In this document: one piece after another, positions 9,116 to 18,936 of the stretch
Numbering within the stretch: position 1 is the stretch's first letter
How the letters are laid out: each line of letters starts with the position of its first letter
Source: Mycobacterium sp.
Lineage (GTDB): Bacteria > Actinomycetota > Actinomycetes > Mycobacteriales > Mycobacteriaceae
Length of the DNA: 49,489 bases
NCBI GenBank assembly: GCA_025963385.1
Contig: JAOPUT010000109.1
Coordinates: 1-49,489, forward strand
Direction: 5' to 3'
Notes under the pieces: generated by a model
The model's input: only the letters and a program-made list of their open reading frames with translations
What the model was told of the DNA's origin: nothing
The model's database searches: none
Position numbers and translations under genes: made by a program

Positions 9116-9790
9116 CTAGAGACTCTTCACCCAATCGCCATCGAATGCGTGCGTACTGAGTGCGGCGAATTCTTCGGATGTCAGCGCGCCTGCGCCCGCG
9201 GGAAGGGCGGCACGCAAAGGGGCGATCGCCGCGAGCGCCTCGCGATTCGACGTCTCCGCGGGACCTGGCTCGGCGGGCCAGGCGCCGATGACCAGCCCCG
9301 CACACGGAATGCCCCACGCGACAAGCGATTCCACCGTCAGCGTGGTGTGGTTGAGCGTACCCAGGCCGGCCCTGGCCACGACGAGCACGGCAGCGTCGAG
9401 GTCGGTCGCGAGGTCTCTCAGGGTCACCCCATCGGCGCCGATCTCGACGAGGAGGCCGCCCGCCCCCTCGACGAGCGTCAAACGGTCGGGCCGGTCGACG
9501 CCTTCGACGAGGCCGATCAGCTCGGCGCGGGTGGGCAGCGGCAACCCGGCCCGGTCCGCCGCAGCGACGGGTGCCAGCGGCTCGGGGTAGCGCCACCCCG
9601 AAGCGAGAGTGCCGACGCCCGAGAGCCTCGCCACCTCACCGAGATCGTCGTCACCGTCGGCGGCTCCCGTCTGAACCGGCTTGCACACGGCGACGTCGAC
9701 ACCCGCGAGTCGTGCGTGGCAGGCCAGGGCCGCCGTCGCAACGGTCTTGCCGACACCGGTATCGGTGCCGGTGATCAGCAGGACGCTCAC
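9116..9790 (-). CDS. bioD: Dethiobiotin synthetase
   Basis: BioD carboxylates and cyclises 7,8-diaminopelargonate to dethiobiotin using ATP. The P-loop is [16 protein letters not shown] at about residues 7-22, with KPVQTGA at about 37-43 and [11 protein letters not shown] at about 109-119 as conserved substrate and metal segments. The product has 224 residues. The frame is open to 9949, but GTG 9790 is preferred because it overlaps the bioF stop in GTGA and places the P-loop at the expected distance from the N-terminus. Translation is thus coupled to bioF. Confidence 0.95.
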   Translation of the reverse strand: MSVLLITGTDTGVGKTVATAALACHARLAGVDVAVCKPVQTGAADGDDDLGEVARLSGVGTLASGWRYPEPLAPVAAADRAGLPLPTRAELIGLVEGVDRPDRLTLVEGAGGLLVEIGADGVTLRDLATDLDAAVLVVARAGLGTLNHTTLTVESLVAWGIPCAGLVIGAWPAEPGPAETSNREALAAIAPLRAALPAGAGALTSEEFAALSTHAFDGDWVKSL

Positions 9791-10950
9791 CGCTGTCTGG
9801 CCACGTCGAGGACGTCCGTCAGTACGCGACGCGCCACGGCGAGGTCCTCCGCCGACAGGGAGGCCCGCGCCGTCAGCCGCAGCCGTGACGTGCCCGCGGG
9901 CACCGTCGGAGGGCGGAAGCATCCGACCCGTACGCCGCGGTCCAGGCACGCCGTGGCCGCATCCAGCGCCACTTCCGGCTCACCGAGGATGACCGAGACC
10001 ACTGCCGAATCGGGAAGCTCTGCCACCCCGCACATCTCGGCCAGCGTGGCGGCGTGTCCCAGCACCGCACCCGCTCGCCACGGCTCGTCGATCAACACCT
10101 CGAGCGCCGCCAGCGCCGCCCCGACGGCGGCGGGTGCGAGGCCGGTGTCGAAGATGAACGGTCGCGCGGCGTCGATCAGATGAGCGCGTACCGCGACCGG
10201 TCCGAGCACCACACCGCCCTGACTGCCGAGGGCCTTCGAGAGCGTCGTCGTCACCACCACGTCGGGGGCGCCTGCGAGGCCCACCTCCGCCACCAGCCCC
10301 CTGCCGCCGTCGCCGCGCACACCGAGTCCGTGTGCCTCATCGACGAGCAACAGCGCTCCGTGCCGCCGGCACACGTCGTGCAGCTCGCGCAGCGGCGCCA
10401 TCACCCCGTCGGCGCTGAAGACCGAGTCGGTGACCACGACAGCGCGCTCCTCGGCGCGGCCTCTCAGGGCAGCGTCGACGGCATCCACGTCGCGGTGCGG
10501 GGTGACGGCGACCCGGGCCCGCGACAGCCGGCAGGCATCGACGAGCGAGGCGTGCGTGAGGGCGTCGGACACCAGGAGCGAGCCGGGACCGGAGAGCGCC
10601 ACCACCGCGCCGAGGTTGGCGGTGTAGCCGGACGAGAACACCAGCGCCGACTCGGCGCCGGTGAACTGGGCCAGCGCGGTCTCGAAGTCCTCGTGCAGGG
10701 CGGTGTTGCCGGTGACCAGTCGCGATCCCGTCGAGCCCGCACCCCACGTGCGGAGTGCGCGGATCCCGCCGTCGACGACGTGGGGATGACGAGACAACCC
10801 GAGGTAGTCGTTGGAGGCCAGGTCGAGATCGGTGTCGGCAGCGGCGTCCGGTGCGGGCCGAACTCGCAGCGCGCGGCGCAGACCGGCGGCGCGCCGCTGC
10901 TGCTCGACCTCGTCGAGCCAGGCCAGCGGGGAGAGTCCTGCGCGCGTCAC
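9787..10950 (-). CDS. bioF: 8-amino-7-oxononanoate synthase
   Basis: BioF is a PLP enzyme of the alpha-oxoamine synthase family that condenses pimeloyl thioester with L-alanine. Visible are [13 protein letters not shown] near the N-terminus, [27 protein letters not shown] with the cofactor-stacking region, and [13 protein letters not shown] with the Schiff-base Lys. The product has 387 residues. GTG 10950 is selected because an AAGGAG site stands just upstream and the longer frame would run through the operator into bioA. A TAACCT -10 (minus, 10982-10987) and a perfect BioQ palindrome (10970-10982) give bioFD its own regulated promoter inside the 3' end of bioA. Confidence 0.96.
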   Translation of the reverse strand: MTRAGLSPLAWLDEVEQQRRAAGLRRALRVRPAPDAAADTDLDLASNDYLGLSRHPHVVDGGIRALRTWGAGSTGSRLVTGNTALHEDFETALAQFTGAESALVFSSGYTANLGAVVALSGPGSLLVSDALTHASLVDACRLSRARVAVTPHRDVDAVDAALRGRAEERAVVVTDSVFSADGVMAPLRELHDVCRRHGALLLVDEAHGLGVRGDGGRGLVAEVGLAGAPDVVVTTTLSKALGSQGGVVLGPVAVRAHLIDAARPFIFDTGLAPAAVGAALAALEVLIDEPWRAGAVLGHAATLAEMCGVAELPDSAVVSVILGEPEVALDAATACLDRGVRVGCFRPPTVPAGTSRLRLTARASLSAEDLAVARRVLTDVLDVARQR

Positions 10951-10969
10951 CGGTGCTCCTTCACGGACT

Positions 10970-10982
10970 TGAACGCCGTTCA
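10970..10982. promoter_or_regulatory. BioQ operator of bioF, overlapping the bioA stop codon
   Basis: TGAAC-GCC-GTTCA is a perfect 13-bp palindrome. It overlaps the bioA TGA (10980-10982) and touches the last base of the bioF -10 hexamer TAACCT (minus strand, 10982-10987). Bound regulator would cover the transcription start predicted near 10975. Confidence 0.88.
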
Positions 10983-12272
10983 GGTTAGCGCACGCGCGAC
11001 GCCCACCATCGCCGAGCCGATGGTGGCCACCTCGTCGGGCGTGCACACATACGGCGGCATCGCATAGACGAGGTTGCGGAACGGCCGCAGCCAGACTCCG
11101 TGCCGCATCGACGCCTCGGTCGCCACCTTCATGTCCACCGGCTCGCGCATCTCGACGACACCGATCGCGCCGAGCACCCGCACGTCGGCGACGCCGGACA
11201 ACTCCCTGGCCGGGGCCAGTCCGGTCGCGAGACCGGACCCGATGTCCCGCACCCGTTGCCGCCAGTCCTGGCCGAGCAGCAGCTCCACCGACGCCACTGA
11301 GACCGCACACGCCAGCGCGTTGGCCATGAACGTCGGCCCGTGCATCAGGGCGCCGGGCTCACCGGCACTGATGGTCTCGGCGATGTCCGCGGTGCACAGT
11401 GTCGCCGCGAGCGTGAGATACCCACCGGTCAAGGCCTTGCCCACGCACATGATGTCGGGCGTGACGCCGGCGTGGTCGGCCGCGAACAGTTCACCGGTCC
11501 TGCCGAAGCCGGTCGCGATCTCGTCGAAGATCAGCAGCACGCCGTGGCGGGTGCAGGCGGCCCTGAGGTCCACCAGATACCGGGGGTCGTGGAAGCGCAT
11601 CCCGCCTGCCCCCTGCACCACGGGTTCGACGATGACGGCGGCCACCTCGTCGGCGTGCTCGGCCAGCTGCTCCTCGAATGCGGCGCTGTACGCGGGGTCG
11701 TAGTCACGCGGCACCTGCGGCGCGAACACCTGCTTGGCGAGGACGTCCGTCCAGATGGAGTGCATGCCGCCGTCGGGATCGCAGACGCTCATCGGGGTGA
11801 ACGTGTCGCCGTGATAGCCGCCGCGCCAGGTCATCAAACGGTGCTTCGCGGGCTTGCCGAGACTGCGCTGGAACTGCAACGCCATCTTCGCGGCGACTTC
11901 GACCGCGACCGAACCCGAGTCGCTGAAGAACACCGTCTCCAGGCCTTCCGGTGTGATCTGGACCAACAGCTCGGCAAGCCGCGCGGCGGGCTCGTGGGTG
12001 AGGCCGCCGAACATCACGTGATTCATCGTGGCGAGCTGGCTGGTGATGGCCGCGTCGAGGACGGGATGCCCGTGCCCGTGGATCGCGGTCCACCACGAGC
12101 TCATCGCATCGATCACGTCGATGGGCTGGCCGCCGTCGATCAACCTCAACGACGTGCCGTGCGCCGCGACCGCCACCACCGGCGGCAACGCGTCGGCCGA
12201 GATCTTGCTGTACGGATGCCAGACGTGCGCGGTATCGATGGCACTGATCCGGTCGGGCGGCAACGGCGGCAT
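10980..12272 (-). CDS. bioA: Adenosylmethionine-8-amino-7-oxononanoate aminotransferase
   Basis: BioA transfers the amino group of SAM to KAPA, giving diaminopelargonate. This class III PLP aminotransferase has 430 residues. HVWHPYS stands near the N-terminus, [13 protein letters not shown] follows, then [19 protein letters not shown], the cofactor Asp in [15 protein letters not shown], and the Schiff-base Lys in [11 protein letters not shown]. The ATG at 12272 is chosen with a GGGGGAAGG sequence just upstream. An in-frame GTG at 12281 would add three residues. No BioQ palindrome is visible before bioA; the nearest is at its own stop codon, serving bioF. bioA is divergent from sucT. Confidence 0.96.
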   Translation of the reverse strand: MPPLPPDRISAIDTAHVWHPYSKISADALPPVVAVAAHGTSLRLIDGGQPIDVIDAMSSWWTAIHGHGHPVLDAAITSQLATMNHVMFGGLTHEPAARLAELLVQITPEGLETVFFSDSGSVAVEVAAKMALQFQRSLGKPAKHRLMTWRGGYHGDTFTPMSVCDPDGGMHSIWTDVLAKQVFAPQVPRDYDPAYSAAFEEQLAEHADEVAAVIVEPVVQGAGGMRFHDPRYLVDLRAACTRHGVLLIFDEIATGFGRTGELFAADHAGVTPDIMCVGKALTGGYLTLAATLCTADIAETISAGEPGALMHGPTFMANALACAVSVASVELLLGQDWRQRVRDIGSGLATGLAPARELSGVADVRVLGAIGVVEMREPVDMKVATEASMRHGVWLRPFRNLVYAMPPYVCTPDEVATIGSAMVGVARALT

Positions 12273-12350
12273 GCGAACCACCTTCCCCCGAGGTGGCCGC
12301 TGCGCACAAAACACCGCGGGGCCCGGGGTTGGGTAGATTGTCCGACGACC

Positions 12351-14540
12351 ATGTTGACCCTTTCCCCAACCCGGACAGCCCCCCAGACCGGATCCGGTTC
12401 GACTCAGCGCGCCGTGATGGGCACCAGGGCGTCCGGTTTCTACCGGCACGATCTGGACGGCCTTCGCGGCATCGCCATCGCGCTCGTCGCGATGTTCCAC
12501 ATCTGGTTCGGCAGGGTCTCCGGCGGCGTCGACGTGTTCCTCGCCCTCTCGGGCTTCTTCTTCGGGGGGCGGCTGCTGCGCACCGCGCTCACCTCTGGGT
12601 CGTCGCTGTCACCCGTGCCCGAGGTGAAGCGCCTGATTCGTCGGCTGCTTCCCGCGCTCGTCGTGGTGCTCGCCGCCTCGGCGGTCCTCACGATCCTCAT
12701 CCAGCCAGAGACGCGCTGGGAGACGTTTGCCGATCAAAGTCTCGCCAGCCTCGGCTACTACCAGAACTGGGAGCTCGCCAACACCGCGTCGAACTACCTG
12801 CGCGCAGGCGAGGCCGTCAGTCCGCTGCAGCACATCTGGTCGATGTCGGTCCAGGGCCAGTTCTACATCGCCTTCCTCACACTGATCTTCGGGTTCGCCT
12901 TCCTGTTCCGGAAGCGCCTGCGCTCATATACCAGGCCGGCCCTGATCGTCATGTTGAGCGCACTGACGGTCGCCTCGTTCGTGTACGCGATCATCGCGCA
13001 CGACGCCGACCCGTCGACCGCGTACTACAACAGCTTCGCCAGGGGTTGGGAGCTTCTGCTCGGCGCTCTGGTGGGCGCCCTGGTGCCGTACGTGAAGTGG
13101 CCGATGTGGGTGCGCTCGACGGTCGCCGTCATTGCCCTTGCCGCCATCCTGTCGTGCGGCGCGTTCATCGACGGCGTCAAGGAGTTCCCCGGCCCGTGGG
13201 CCCTGGTACCGGTCGGCGCGACGATGCTGTTCATCCTCAGTGGCGCCAACCGGATGGCCGATCCGCACCTGTCGTCCAAAAAGAACGCCCGGCTGCCCGC
13301 CGTCAATCGCCTGCTGGCGACGAAACCGTTCGTGTCACTCGGTTCGATGGCGTATTCGCTGTACCTCTGGCACTGGCCGCTGTTGATCTTCTGGCTGGCC
13401 TACTCGGGGCACTCGCATGCCAATTTCCTCGAGGGCGCCGTCGTCATCCTGGTCTCCGGATTGCTGGCCTGGCTGACGACGAAGTTCATCGAGGAACCCC
13501 TGCGTCTGCGCGCGGCGGCCGCACCCGTCCATGCCAAGCCTGCCGTGGTGATCCCGCTGAGGACCCGGCTGCGGCGGCCCACGATCGTGCTTGGCTCGAT
13601 CGTCACCCTGCTCGGCGTCGCGTTGACGGCCACCTCGTTCACCTGGCGCGAGCACATGACGATCCAGCGCGCCAACGGCAAGGAGCTCGCGGGACTTTCC
13701 TCGCGGGACTACCCCGGCGCGCGGGCCCTGATCAATCACGTCAGGGTGCCCAAACTGCCGATGCGTCCCACCGTGCTCGAGGCCAAGGACGACGTTCCGG
13801 TGTCGACGATCCAGGGCTGCATCAGTGACTTCGCCAACGTCGACATCATCAACTGCACCTACGGCGACGAGACGGCGACCAGGACCATCGCCGTCGCGGG
13901 CGGTTCCCATGCCGAGCACTGGATCACCGCGCTGGATCTGCTCGGCCGCATGCACCACTTCAAGATCGTCACCTATCTCAAGATGGGCTGTCCGCTGACA
14001 ACCGAGGAGAACCCGCTCGTCATGGGCGACAACCGGCCGTACCCGAATTGTCGCGAGTGGAACAAGAAGGTCATGCCGAGGCTCATCTCCGACCACCCCG
14101 ACTACGTGTTCACCACGTCCACCCGGCCGTGGAACATCAAGGACGGCGACGTGATGCCGGGCTTCTACATCGGCATCTGGCAGGACTTCGCCGACGCCAA
14201 GATTCCCGTCCTCGCCATGCGTGACACCCCGTGGCTGGTGAAGGACGGCAAACCGTTCTTCCCCGCCGACTGCCTCGCCGACGGTGGGGACGCCATCTCC
14301 TGCGGCATCAAGCGCTCCGAGGTACTGTCCGATCACAATCCCACTCTGGATTTCGTCGCTCGCTTCCCGCTGTTGAAGCCGCTCGACATGAGTGACGCGG
14401 TGTGCCGTCAGGACTATTGCCGCGCAGTGGAGGGAAATGTGTTGCTGTACCACGACTCTCACCACATTTCGGCTACCTACATGCGCACGATGACCAGTGA
14501 GCTTGGACGTCAGATCGCCGCCGCCACCGGTTGGTGGTGA
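12351..14540 (+). CDS. sucT: Membrane acyltransferase SucT (acyltransferase-3 plus SGNH domains)
   Basis: This 729-residue protein has an N-terminal acyltransferase-3 membrane domain (about residues 25-400, ten or more TM helices) with the [17 protein letters not shown] motif. A TM link precedes a C-terminal extracytoplasmic SGNH-type domain (about 470-729), with [11 protein letters not shown] as block I and YHDSHHIS near the C-terminus as the Asp-His block. The position between bioA and treX is that of Rv1565c/MSMEG_3187. From recalled literature, those proteins, named SucT, add succinyl groups to arabinogalactan and lipoarabinomannan. Block I reads GGSH rather than GDSH. A TAGATT hexamer ends 11 bp before the ATG, so the 5' leader is very short. 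Confidence 0.88.
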   Translation: MLTLSPTRTAPQTGSGSTQRAVMGTRASGFYRHDLDGLRGIAIALVAMFHIWFGRVSGGVDVFLALSGFFFGGRLLRTALTSGSSLSPVPEVKRLIRRLLPALVVVLAASAVLTILIQPETRWETFADQSLASLGYYQNWELANTASNYLRAGEAVSPLQHIWSMSVQGQFYIAFLTLIFGFAFLFRKRLRSYTRPALIVMLSALTVASFVYAIIAHDADPSTAYYNSFARGWELLLGALVGALVPYVKWPMWVRSTVAVIALAAILSCGAFIDGVKEFPGPWALVPVGATMLFILSGANRMADPHLSSKKNARLPAVNRLLATKPFVSLGSMAYSLYLWHWPLLIFWLAYSGHSHANFLEGAVVILVSGLLAWLTTKFIEEPLRLRAAAAPVHAKPAVVIPLRTRLRRPTIVLGSIVTLLGVALTATSFTWREHMTIQRANGKELAGLSSRDYPGARALINHVRVPKLPMRPTVLEAKDDVPVSTIQGCISDFANVDIINCTYGDETATRTIAVAGGSHAEHWITALDLLGRMHHFKIVTYLKMGCPLTTEENPLVMGDNRPYPNCREWNKKVMPRLISDHPDYVFTTSTRPWNIKDGDVMPGFYIGIWQDFADAKIPVLAMRDTPWLVKDGKPFFPADCLADGGDAISCGIKRSEVLSDHNPTLDFVARFPLLKPLDMSDAVCRQDYCRAVEGNVLLYHDSHHISATYMRTMTSELGRQIAAATGWW

Positions 14541-14543
14541 CGC

Positions 14544-16673
14544 ATGGTCTCAGCGATCTGGCCCGGAAACCCGTACCCCCTCGGTGCCACGTATGACGGC
14601 GCAGGCACCAACTTCTCGCTCTTCTCCGAGGTGGCCGACAAGGTCGAACTGTGCCTGATCGGCAAGGACGGCAGTGAGAAGCGCGTGAACCTCGAAGAGG
14701 TCGACGGCTACGTGTGGCACGCCTACCTACCGACCGTCACGCCGGGACAGCGCTACGGCTTCCGGGTGCACGGGCCGTGGGATCCTGCCGCGGGCCACCG
14801 CTGCGATCCGTCGAAGCTGCTTCTCGACCCGTACGGCAAGTCGTTTCACGGTGACTTCGAATTCACACAGGCGCTGTACTCCTACGACCTGACGGCCGAC
14901 GATCTCGCGTCGGGCGGGACGCCGCCGATGGTGGACTCGCTGGGCCACACGATGACCAGCGTCGTCATCAACCCGTTCTTCAACTGGGGTTCCGACCGCG
15001 CGCCCAACACTCCGTACCACGAAACGGTGATCTACGAGGCGCACGTCAAGGGCATGACCCAGACCCACCCGGGCATCCCCGAGGACCAACGCGGCACCTA
15101 CGCGGGGCTGTGCCACCCCGTCATCATCGAGCACCTCAAGTCGCTGAACGTGACTGCGATCGAACTGATGCCGGTCCATCAGTTCCTGCACGATCATCGA
15201 CTGCTCGACCTTGGCCTGCGAAACTACTGGGGCTACAACACATTCGGCTTCCTCGCGCCCCACCACCAGTACGCCGCCAATCAGAGCGCAGGCGGAGCCG
15301 TCGCCGAGTTCAAGAACATGGTCAAGTCGTTCCATGCGGCGGGCATCGAGGTCATTCTCGACGTGGTGTACAACCACACCGCCGAAGGCAACCACCTCGG
15401 CCCCACCATCAACTTCCGCGGAATCGACAACGCAGCCTACTACCGACTGCTCGACGGAGACCTTCGGCTGTACAAGGACTTCACCGGCACCGGCAACAGC
15501 CTCTATCCCCGCCACCCCCACACGCTGCAGCTGATCATGGACTCGCTGCGCTACTGGGTGCTCGACATGCACGTCGACGGGTTCCGGTTCGACCTCGCCT
15601 CGTCGCTGGCGCGCGAGTTCTACGAAGTGGATCGCCTGAGCGCGTTCTTCGACCTGGTGCAGCAGGATCCGGTGATCAGTCAGGTGAAGCTCATCGCCGA
15701 ACCGTGGGACATCGGCGAGGGCGGCTACCAAGTCGGGAACTTCCCTGGTTTGTGGACGGAGTGGAACGGGCAATACCGCGATACTGTGCGTGACTACTGG
15801 CGGGGAGAACCCGCAACACTCAACGAATTCGCCTCGCGACTGACGGGCTCGTCCGACCTCTACGAGGCGACGGGTCGCAGGCCGAGCGCCAGCATCAACT
15901 TCGTCACCTCGCACGACGGCTTCACGATGGCGGACCTGGTGTCCTACAACGAGAAGCACAACGAAGCGAACGGCGAGGACAACCGGGACGGCGAGAGCCA
16001 CAACCGGTCCTGGAATTGCGGCGTCGAGGGACCGACCGACGATCCCGAGATCCTGGAGCTCCGCAGCAAACAGGTGCGCAACATGTTCGCGACGATGATG
16101 GTCAGCCAGGGCACCCCGATGATCAGTCACGGCGACGAGATCGGCCGCACGCAAGGCGGCAACAACAACGTCTACTGCCAGGACTCCGAGATCGCGTGGA
16201 TGGACTGGTCGCTGTGCAAGACCAACGCCGATCTGCTGGCGTTCGCCCGCAGGGTGACCGGACTGCGCAAGAACCATCCGGTATTCCGCCGCCGACGGTT
16301 CTTCGACGGCAAGCTGATTCGCAACGGCGACGAGGAGATCCGCGACATCGCCTGGCTGACCACGGCCGGTGTGCCCATGACACCCGAGGACTGGAATTCA
16401 GGCTTCCAGTGTGTCGCGGTCTTCCTCAACGGCGACGCCATTCCCGCGCCGGACTCGCGCGGCGAACGGGTGGTCGACGACACCTTCCTGCTGTGCTTCA
16501 ACGCGCACGACGAGCCGGTCGACTTCGTGGCCGCCGAGGGTGACTACGCCGCCGAGTGGACCGCCGAGCTGGACTCGGCAATGCCGACCGGCAGCAGCGA
16601 CCTGGTGGTCAAGGCAGGCGAGACGTTCACTGTGCAGGGACGTTCGATCATCGTCCTTCGTAAGACGGTCTGA
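14544..16673 (+). CDS. treX: Glycogen debranching enzyme (TreX/GlgX)
   Basis: This GH13 enzyme cleaves alpha-1,6 branches of glycogen to release linear maltooligosaccharides for TreY and TreZ. A CBM48-like N-terminal domain (about 1-130) precedes the TIM barrel. Catalytic landmarks are DVVYNHTAEG, the nucleophile Asp in VDGFRFDLASSLAREF, the acid/base Glu in LIAEPWDIGEGGYQVGNFP, and the transition-state Asp in NFVTSHDGFTMADL. The product has 709 residues, the normal length. It starts three bases after the sucT stop and ends five bases before the treY start, so sucT-treX-treY-treZ look like one transcription unit. Confidence 0.96.
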   Translation: MVSAIWPGNPYPLGATYDGAGTNFSLFSEVADKVELCLIGKDGSEKRVNLEEVDGYVWHAYLPTVTPGQRYGFRVHGPWDPAAGHRCDPSKLLLDPYGKSFHGDFEFTQALYSYDLTADDLASGGTPPMVDSLGHTMTSVVINPFFNWGSDRAPNTPYHETVIYEAHVKGMTQTHPGIPEDQRGTYAGLCHPVIIEHLKSLNVTAIELMPVHQFLHDHRLLDLGLRNYWGYNTFGFLAPHHQYAANQSAGGAVAEFKNMVKSFHAAGIEVILDVVYNHTAEGNHLGPTINFRGIDNAAYYRLLDGDLRLYKDFTGTGNSLYPRHPHTLQLIMDSLRYWVLDMHVDGFRFDLASSLAREFYEVDRLSAFFDLVQQDPVISQVKLIAEPWDIGEGGYQVGNFPGLWTEWNGQYRDTVRDYWRGEPATLNEFASRLTGSSDLYEATGRRPSASINFVTSHDGFTMADLVSYNEKHNEANGEDNRDGESHNRSWNCGVEGPTDDPEILELRSKQVRNMFATMMVSQGTPMISHGDEIGRTQGGNNNVYCQDSEIAWMDWSLCKTNADLLAFARRVTGLRKNHPVFRRRRFFDGKLIRNGDEEIRDIAWLTTAGVPMTPEDWNSGFQCVAVFLNGDAIPAPDSRGERVVDDTFLLCFNAHDEPVDFVAAEGDYAAEWTAELDSAMPTGSSDLVVKAGETFTVQGRSIIVLRKTV

Positions 16674-16677
16674 CACG

Positions 16678-18936
16678 GTGACGGTCCTCTCGACATACCG
16701 GTTGCAGATGCGTGGCCCCGCCAGCGGGCAATCGTTCACCTTCGACGACGCGGCGAATCAACTCGACTACCTTCAGGCCCTTGGCGTTTCACACGTGTAC
16801 CTGTCTCCCATCCTGACGGCGAGCAAGGGTTCTGCCCACGGCTATGACGTCACCGACCCCACGACGGTGTCCGAGGAACTTGGCGGTCCTCAGGGACTGG
16901 CACGGTTGTCCGAGGCCGTCCGAGCCCGCGGGATGGGTTTGATCGTCGACATCGTGCCGAACCACGTCGGCGTCGACGATCCCACCCAGAATGCCTGGTG
17001 GTGGGATGTTCTCGAGAACGGCCGCGGGTCGAAGTACGCGACGTTCTTCGACATCGACTGGACCCTGGACCCCGGCCAACGGATCGTCCTGCCGGTCCTG
17101 GGAGACGACGGCGACGTCGACGATCTCGCGGTCGACGGGAACGTCCTGCGACTGGGTGACCGGACGTGGCCGATCGCGCCGGGCACCGGGTCGGGAACTG
17201 CCGCAGAGGTCTACGACCGCCAGCACTACCGGCTGATCGGCTGGAAGCACAACGTGTGCGGCTACCGGAGGTTCTTCTCCATCACCTCGCTGGCCGGGCT
17301 GCGGCAAGAGGACCGCGCCGTCTTCGACGCCACGCACGTCGAGGTCAAACGATGGTTCACCGAGGGTCTCGTCGATGGCCTTCGCATCGACCACCCCGAC
17401 GGATTGTCCGATCCTGCAGGCTATCTCGAGTGGCTGCGGGAGACGGTGGGCCAGGACGCCTGGATCGTCATCGAGAAGATCCTGGCTCCCGACGAGGCTC
17501 TCGAGCCGACCCTCCCCATCGCGGGCACCACTGGATACGACGCGCTTCGCGAGATCGGCGGCCTTCTGGTCGATCCGGCCGCGGCAGGCGACGCCGAACC
17601 ACTCGACGAGGTGACCGCTCGACTCAAGATCGCCACCGCCACCACCACCTTGGCCAGTGAACTGGCGCGAGTGTGCCGGGCCGTGGTGGCGGCAACCGGC
17701 ACCGACCACCCGCGTCTCCCCGACGCCGTCGCCGCCCTGCTCTCACATCTCGGCGTCTACCGGTCCGACTATCGCGGACTCGCCGCGGTGATGCCGACGG
17801 CGTTGGCCGAAACCGCCAGTGCTGAACCGGAATTGCGCGATCCGCTGGTGTTGGTCGCGGCGGCGCTGAACCACGTCGAGCCGGCAACCAGGGTGCAACA
17901 ACTGTGCGGTGCCGTCACCGCCAAGTCGGTCGAGGACTGCCTGTTCTACCGCGATGCACGGCTCGTGTCACTGAACGAAGTGGGCGGCGAACCCGATCGC
18001 TTCGGGGTGTCCGCCGCCGAGTTCCACCACTGCGCATCGGTGCGGGCACGGTACTGGCCGTCGGCCATGGTGACCCTTTCGACGCACGACACCAAGCGCA
18101 GCGAGGACGTCCGCGCCCGAATCGGCGTGCTCTCCCAGGTCGATGGACTGTGGAACGAGCTCATCCGCAAGTGGACGCTTCTGACTCCGCCACCGGATGC
18201 CGCCACCGGACTCTTCCTGTGGCAGAACGTCTTCGGAGTCTGGCCGCTCGACGGTGCCGTCAGCGACGAGTTGCGGTCCAGAATCCACGCCTACGCCGAG
18301 AAGGCGATCAGGGAAGCCGGAGTCCACACCACCTGGAACGATCCGAACCAGGACTTCGAGGATGCCGTCCACGGCTGGCTCGACGCCGTGATCGATGGGC
18401 CCGTCGGGGTCGAGATCACCGGCCTGGTCGGACAACTCGACGTGCACGCGCGGAGTGACTCACACGTCCAGAAGCTGCTCTCGCTGACCGTTCCCGGCAT
18501 TCCCGACGTCTACCAGGGCACGGAGATGTGGGACGACAGCCTCGTCGATCCCGACAACCGCCGCCCCGTCGACTATCGGGTACGCCGCGAGGCGTTGGAG
18601 ACGCTGGGCGACACCAAGATTCGCCTGGTGACCGCAGCATTGCACTCGCGTGCCGACCACCCATCGTCCTACCTGACGGGCGGGTACTCCCCCGTCCTCG
18701 CCGAAGGAGTCGCCGCCGACCACGTGGTCGCCTTCCTCCGTGGAGCCGACGTGCTGGTGGCGGTGCAGCGGTGGACCGTCGGTCTTGCCGAAACCGGCTG
18801 GGGCGACACCTCGCTCGGCCTGCCGGAAGGCGAGTGGGTTGACCGTGTGACCGGACGCACGTTCAGCGGACGGACCGAGGCCGCGGAACTCTTCGCCGAC
18901 CTTCCTGCGACACTGTTGGAGCGCACCCGTGCCTGA
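16678..18936 (+). CDS. treY: Maltooligosyltrehalose synthase
   Basis: TreY isomerises the reducing-end alpha-1,4 bond of maltooligosaccharides to the alpha,alpha-1,1 bond of trehalose. This GH13 protein has 752 residues. Near its N-terminus are STYRLQM and HVYLSPILTASKGSAHGYDV, then DIVPNHVGV and the nucleophile region VDGLRIDHPDGLSDP. At the C-terminal end of the barrel is PGIPDVYQGTEMWDDSLVDPDNRRPVDY, all typical of TreY. The frame is open far upstream inside treX, but GTG 16678 starts directly before STYRLQM and is the usual start for this family. It overlaps treZ by eight bases. Confidence 0.95.
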   Translation: MTVLSTYRLQMRGPASGQSFTFDDAANQLDYLQALGVSHVYLSPILTASKGSAHGYDVTDPTTVSEELGGPQGLARLSEAVRARGMGLIVDIVPNHVGVDDPTQNAWWWDVLENGRGSKYATFFDIDWTLDPGQRIVLPVLGDDGDVDDLAVDGNVLRLGDRTWPIAPGTGSGTAAEVYDRQHYRLIGWKHNVCGYRRFFSITSLAGLRQEDRAVFDATHVEVKRWFTEGLVDGLRIDHPDGLSDPAGYLEWLRETVGQDAWIVIEKILAPDEALEPTLPIAGTTGYDALREIGGLLVDPAAAGDAEPLDEVTARLKIATATTTLASELARVCRAVVAATGTDHPRLPDAVAALLSHLGVYRSDYRGLAAVMPTALAETASAEPELRDPLVLVAAALNHVEPATRVQQLCGAVTAKSVEDCLFYRDARLVSLNEVGGEPDRFGVSAAEFHHCASVRARYWPSAMVTLSTHDTKRSEDVRARIGVLSQVDGLWNELIRKWTLLTPPPDAATGLFLWQNVFGVWPLDGAVSDELRSRIHAYAEKAIREAGVHTTWNDPNQDFEDAVHGWLDAVIDGPVGVEITGLVGQLDVHARSDSHVQKLLSLTVPGIPDVYQGTEMWDDSLVDPDNRRPVDYRVRREALETLGDTKIRLVTAALHSRADHPSSYLTGGYSPVLAEGVAADHVVAFLRGADVLVAVQRWTVGLAETGWGDTSLGLPEGEWVDRVTGRTFSGRTEAAELFADLPATLLERTRA

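Noticed and set aside
11340..12350. Very long open frame on the + strand running through bioA into sucT
   Set aside because: The part before 12351 is antisense to bioA, which has intact PLP-enzyme motifs. High-GC codons keep antisense frames open.
13335..14465. 376-codon frame antisense to sucT
   Set aside because: Shadow of sucT; composition is Val/Gly/Asp-rich without any domain.
14727..16277. 516-codon frame antisense to treX
   Set aside because: Shadow of treX; no recognisable domain and no start signals.
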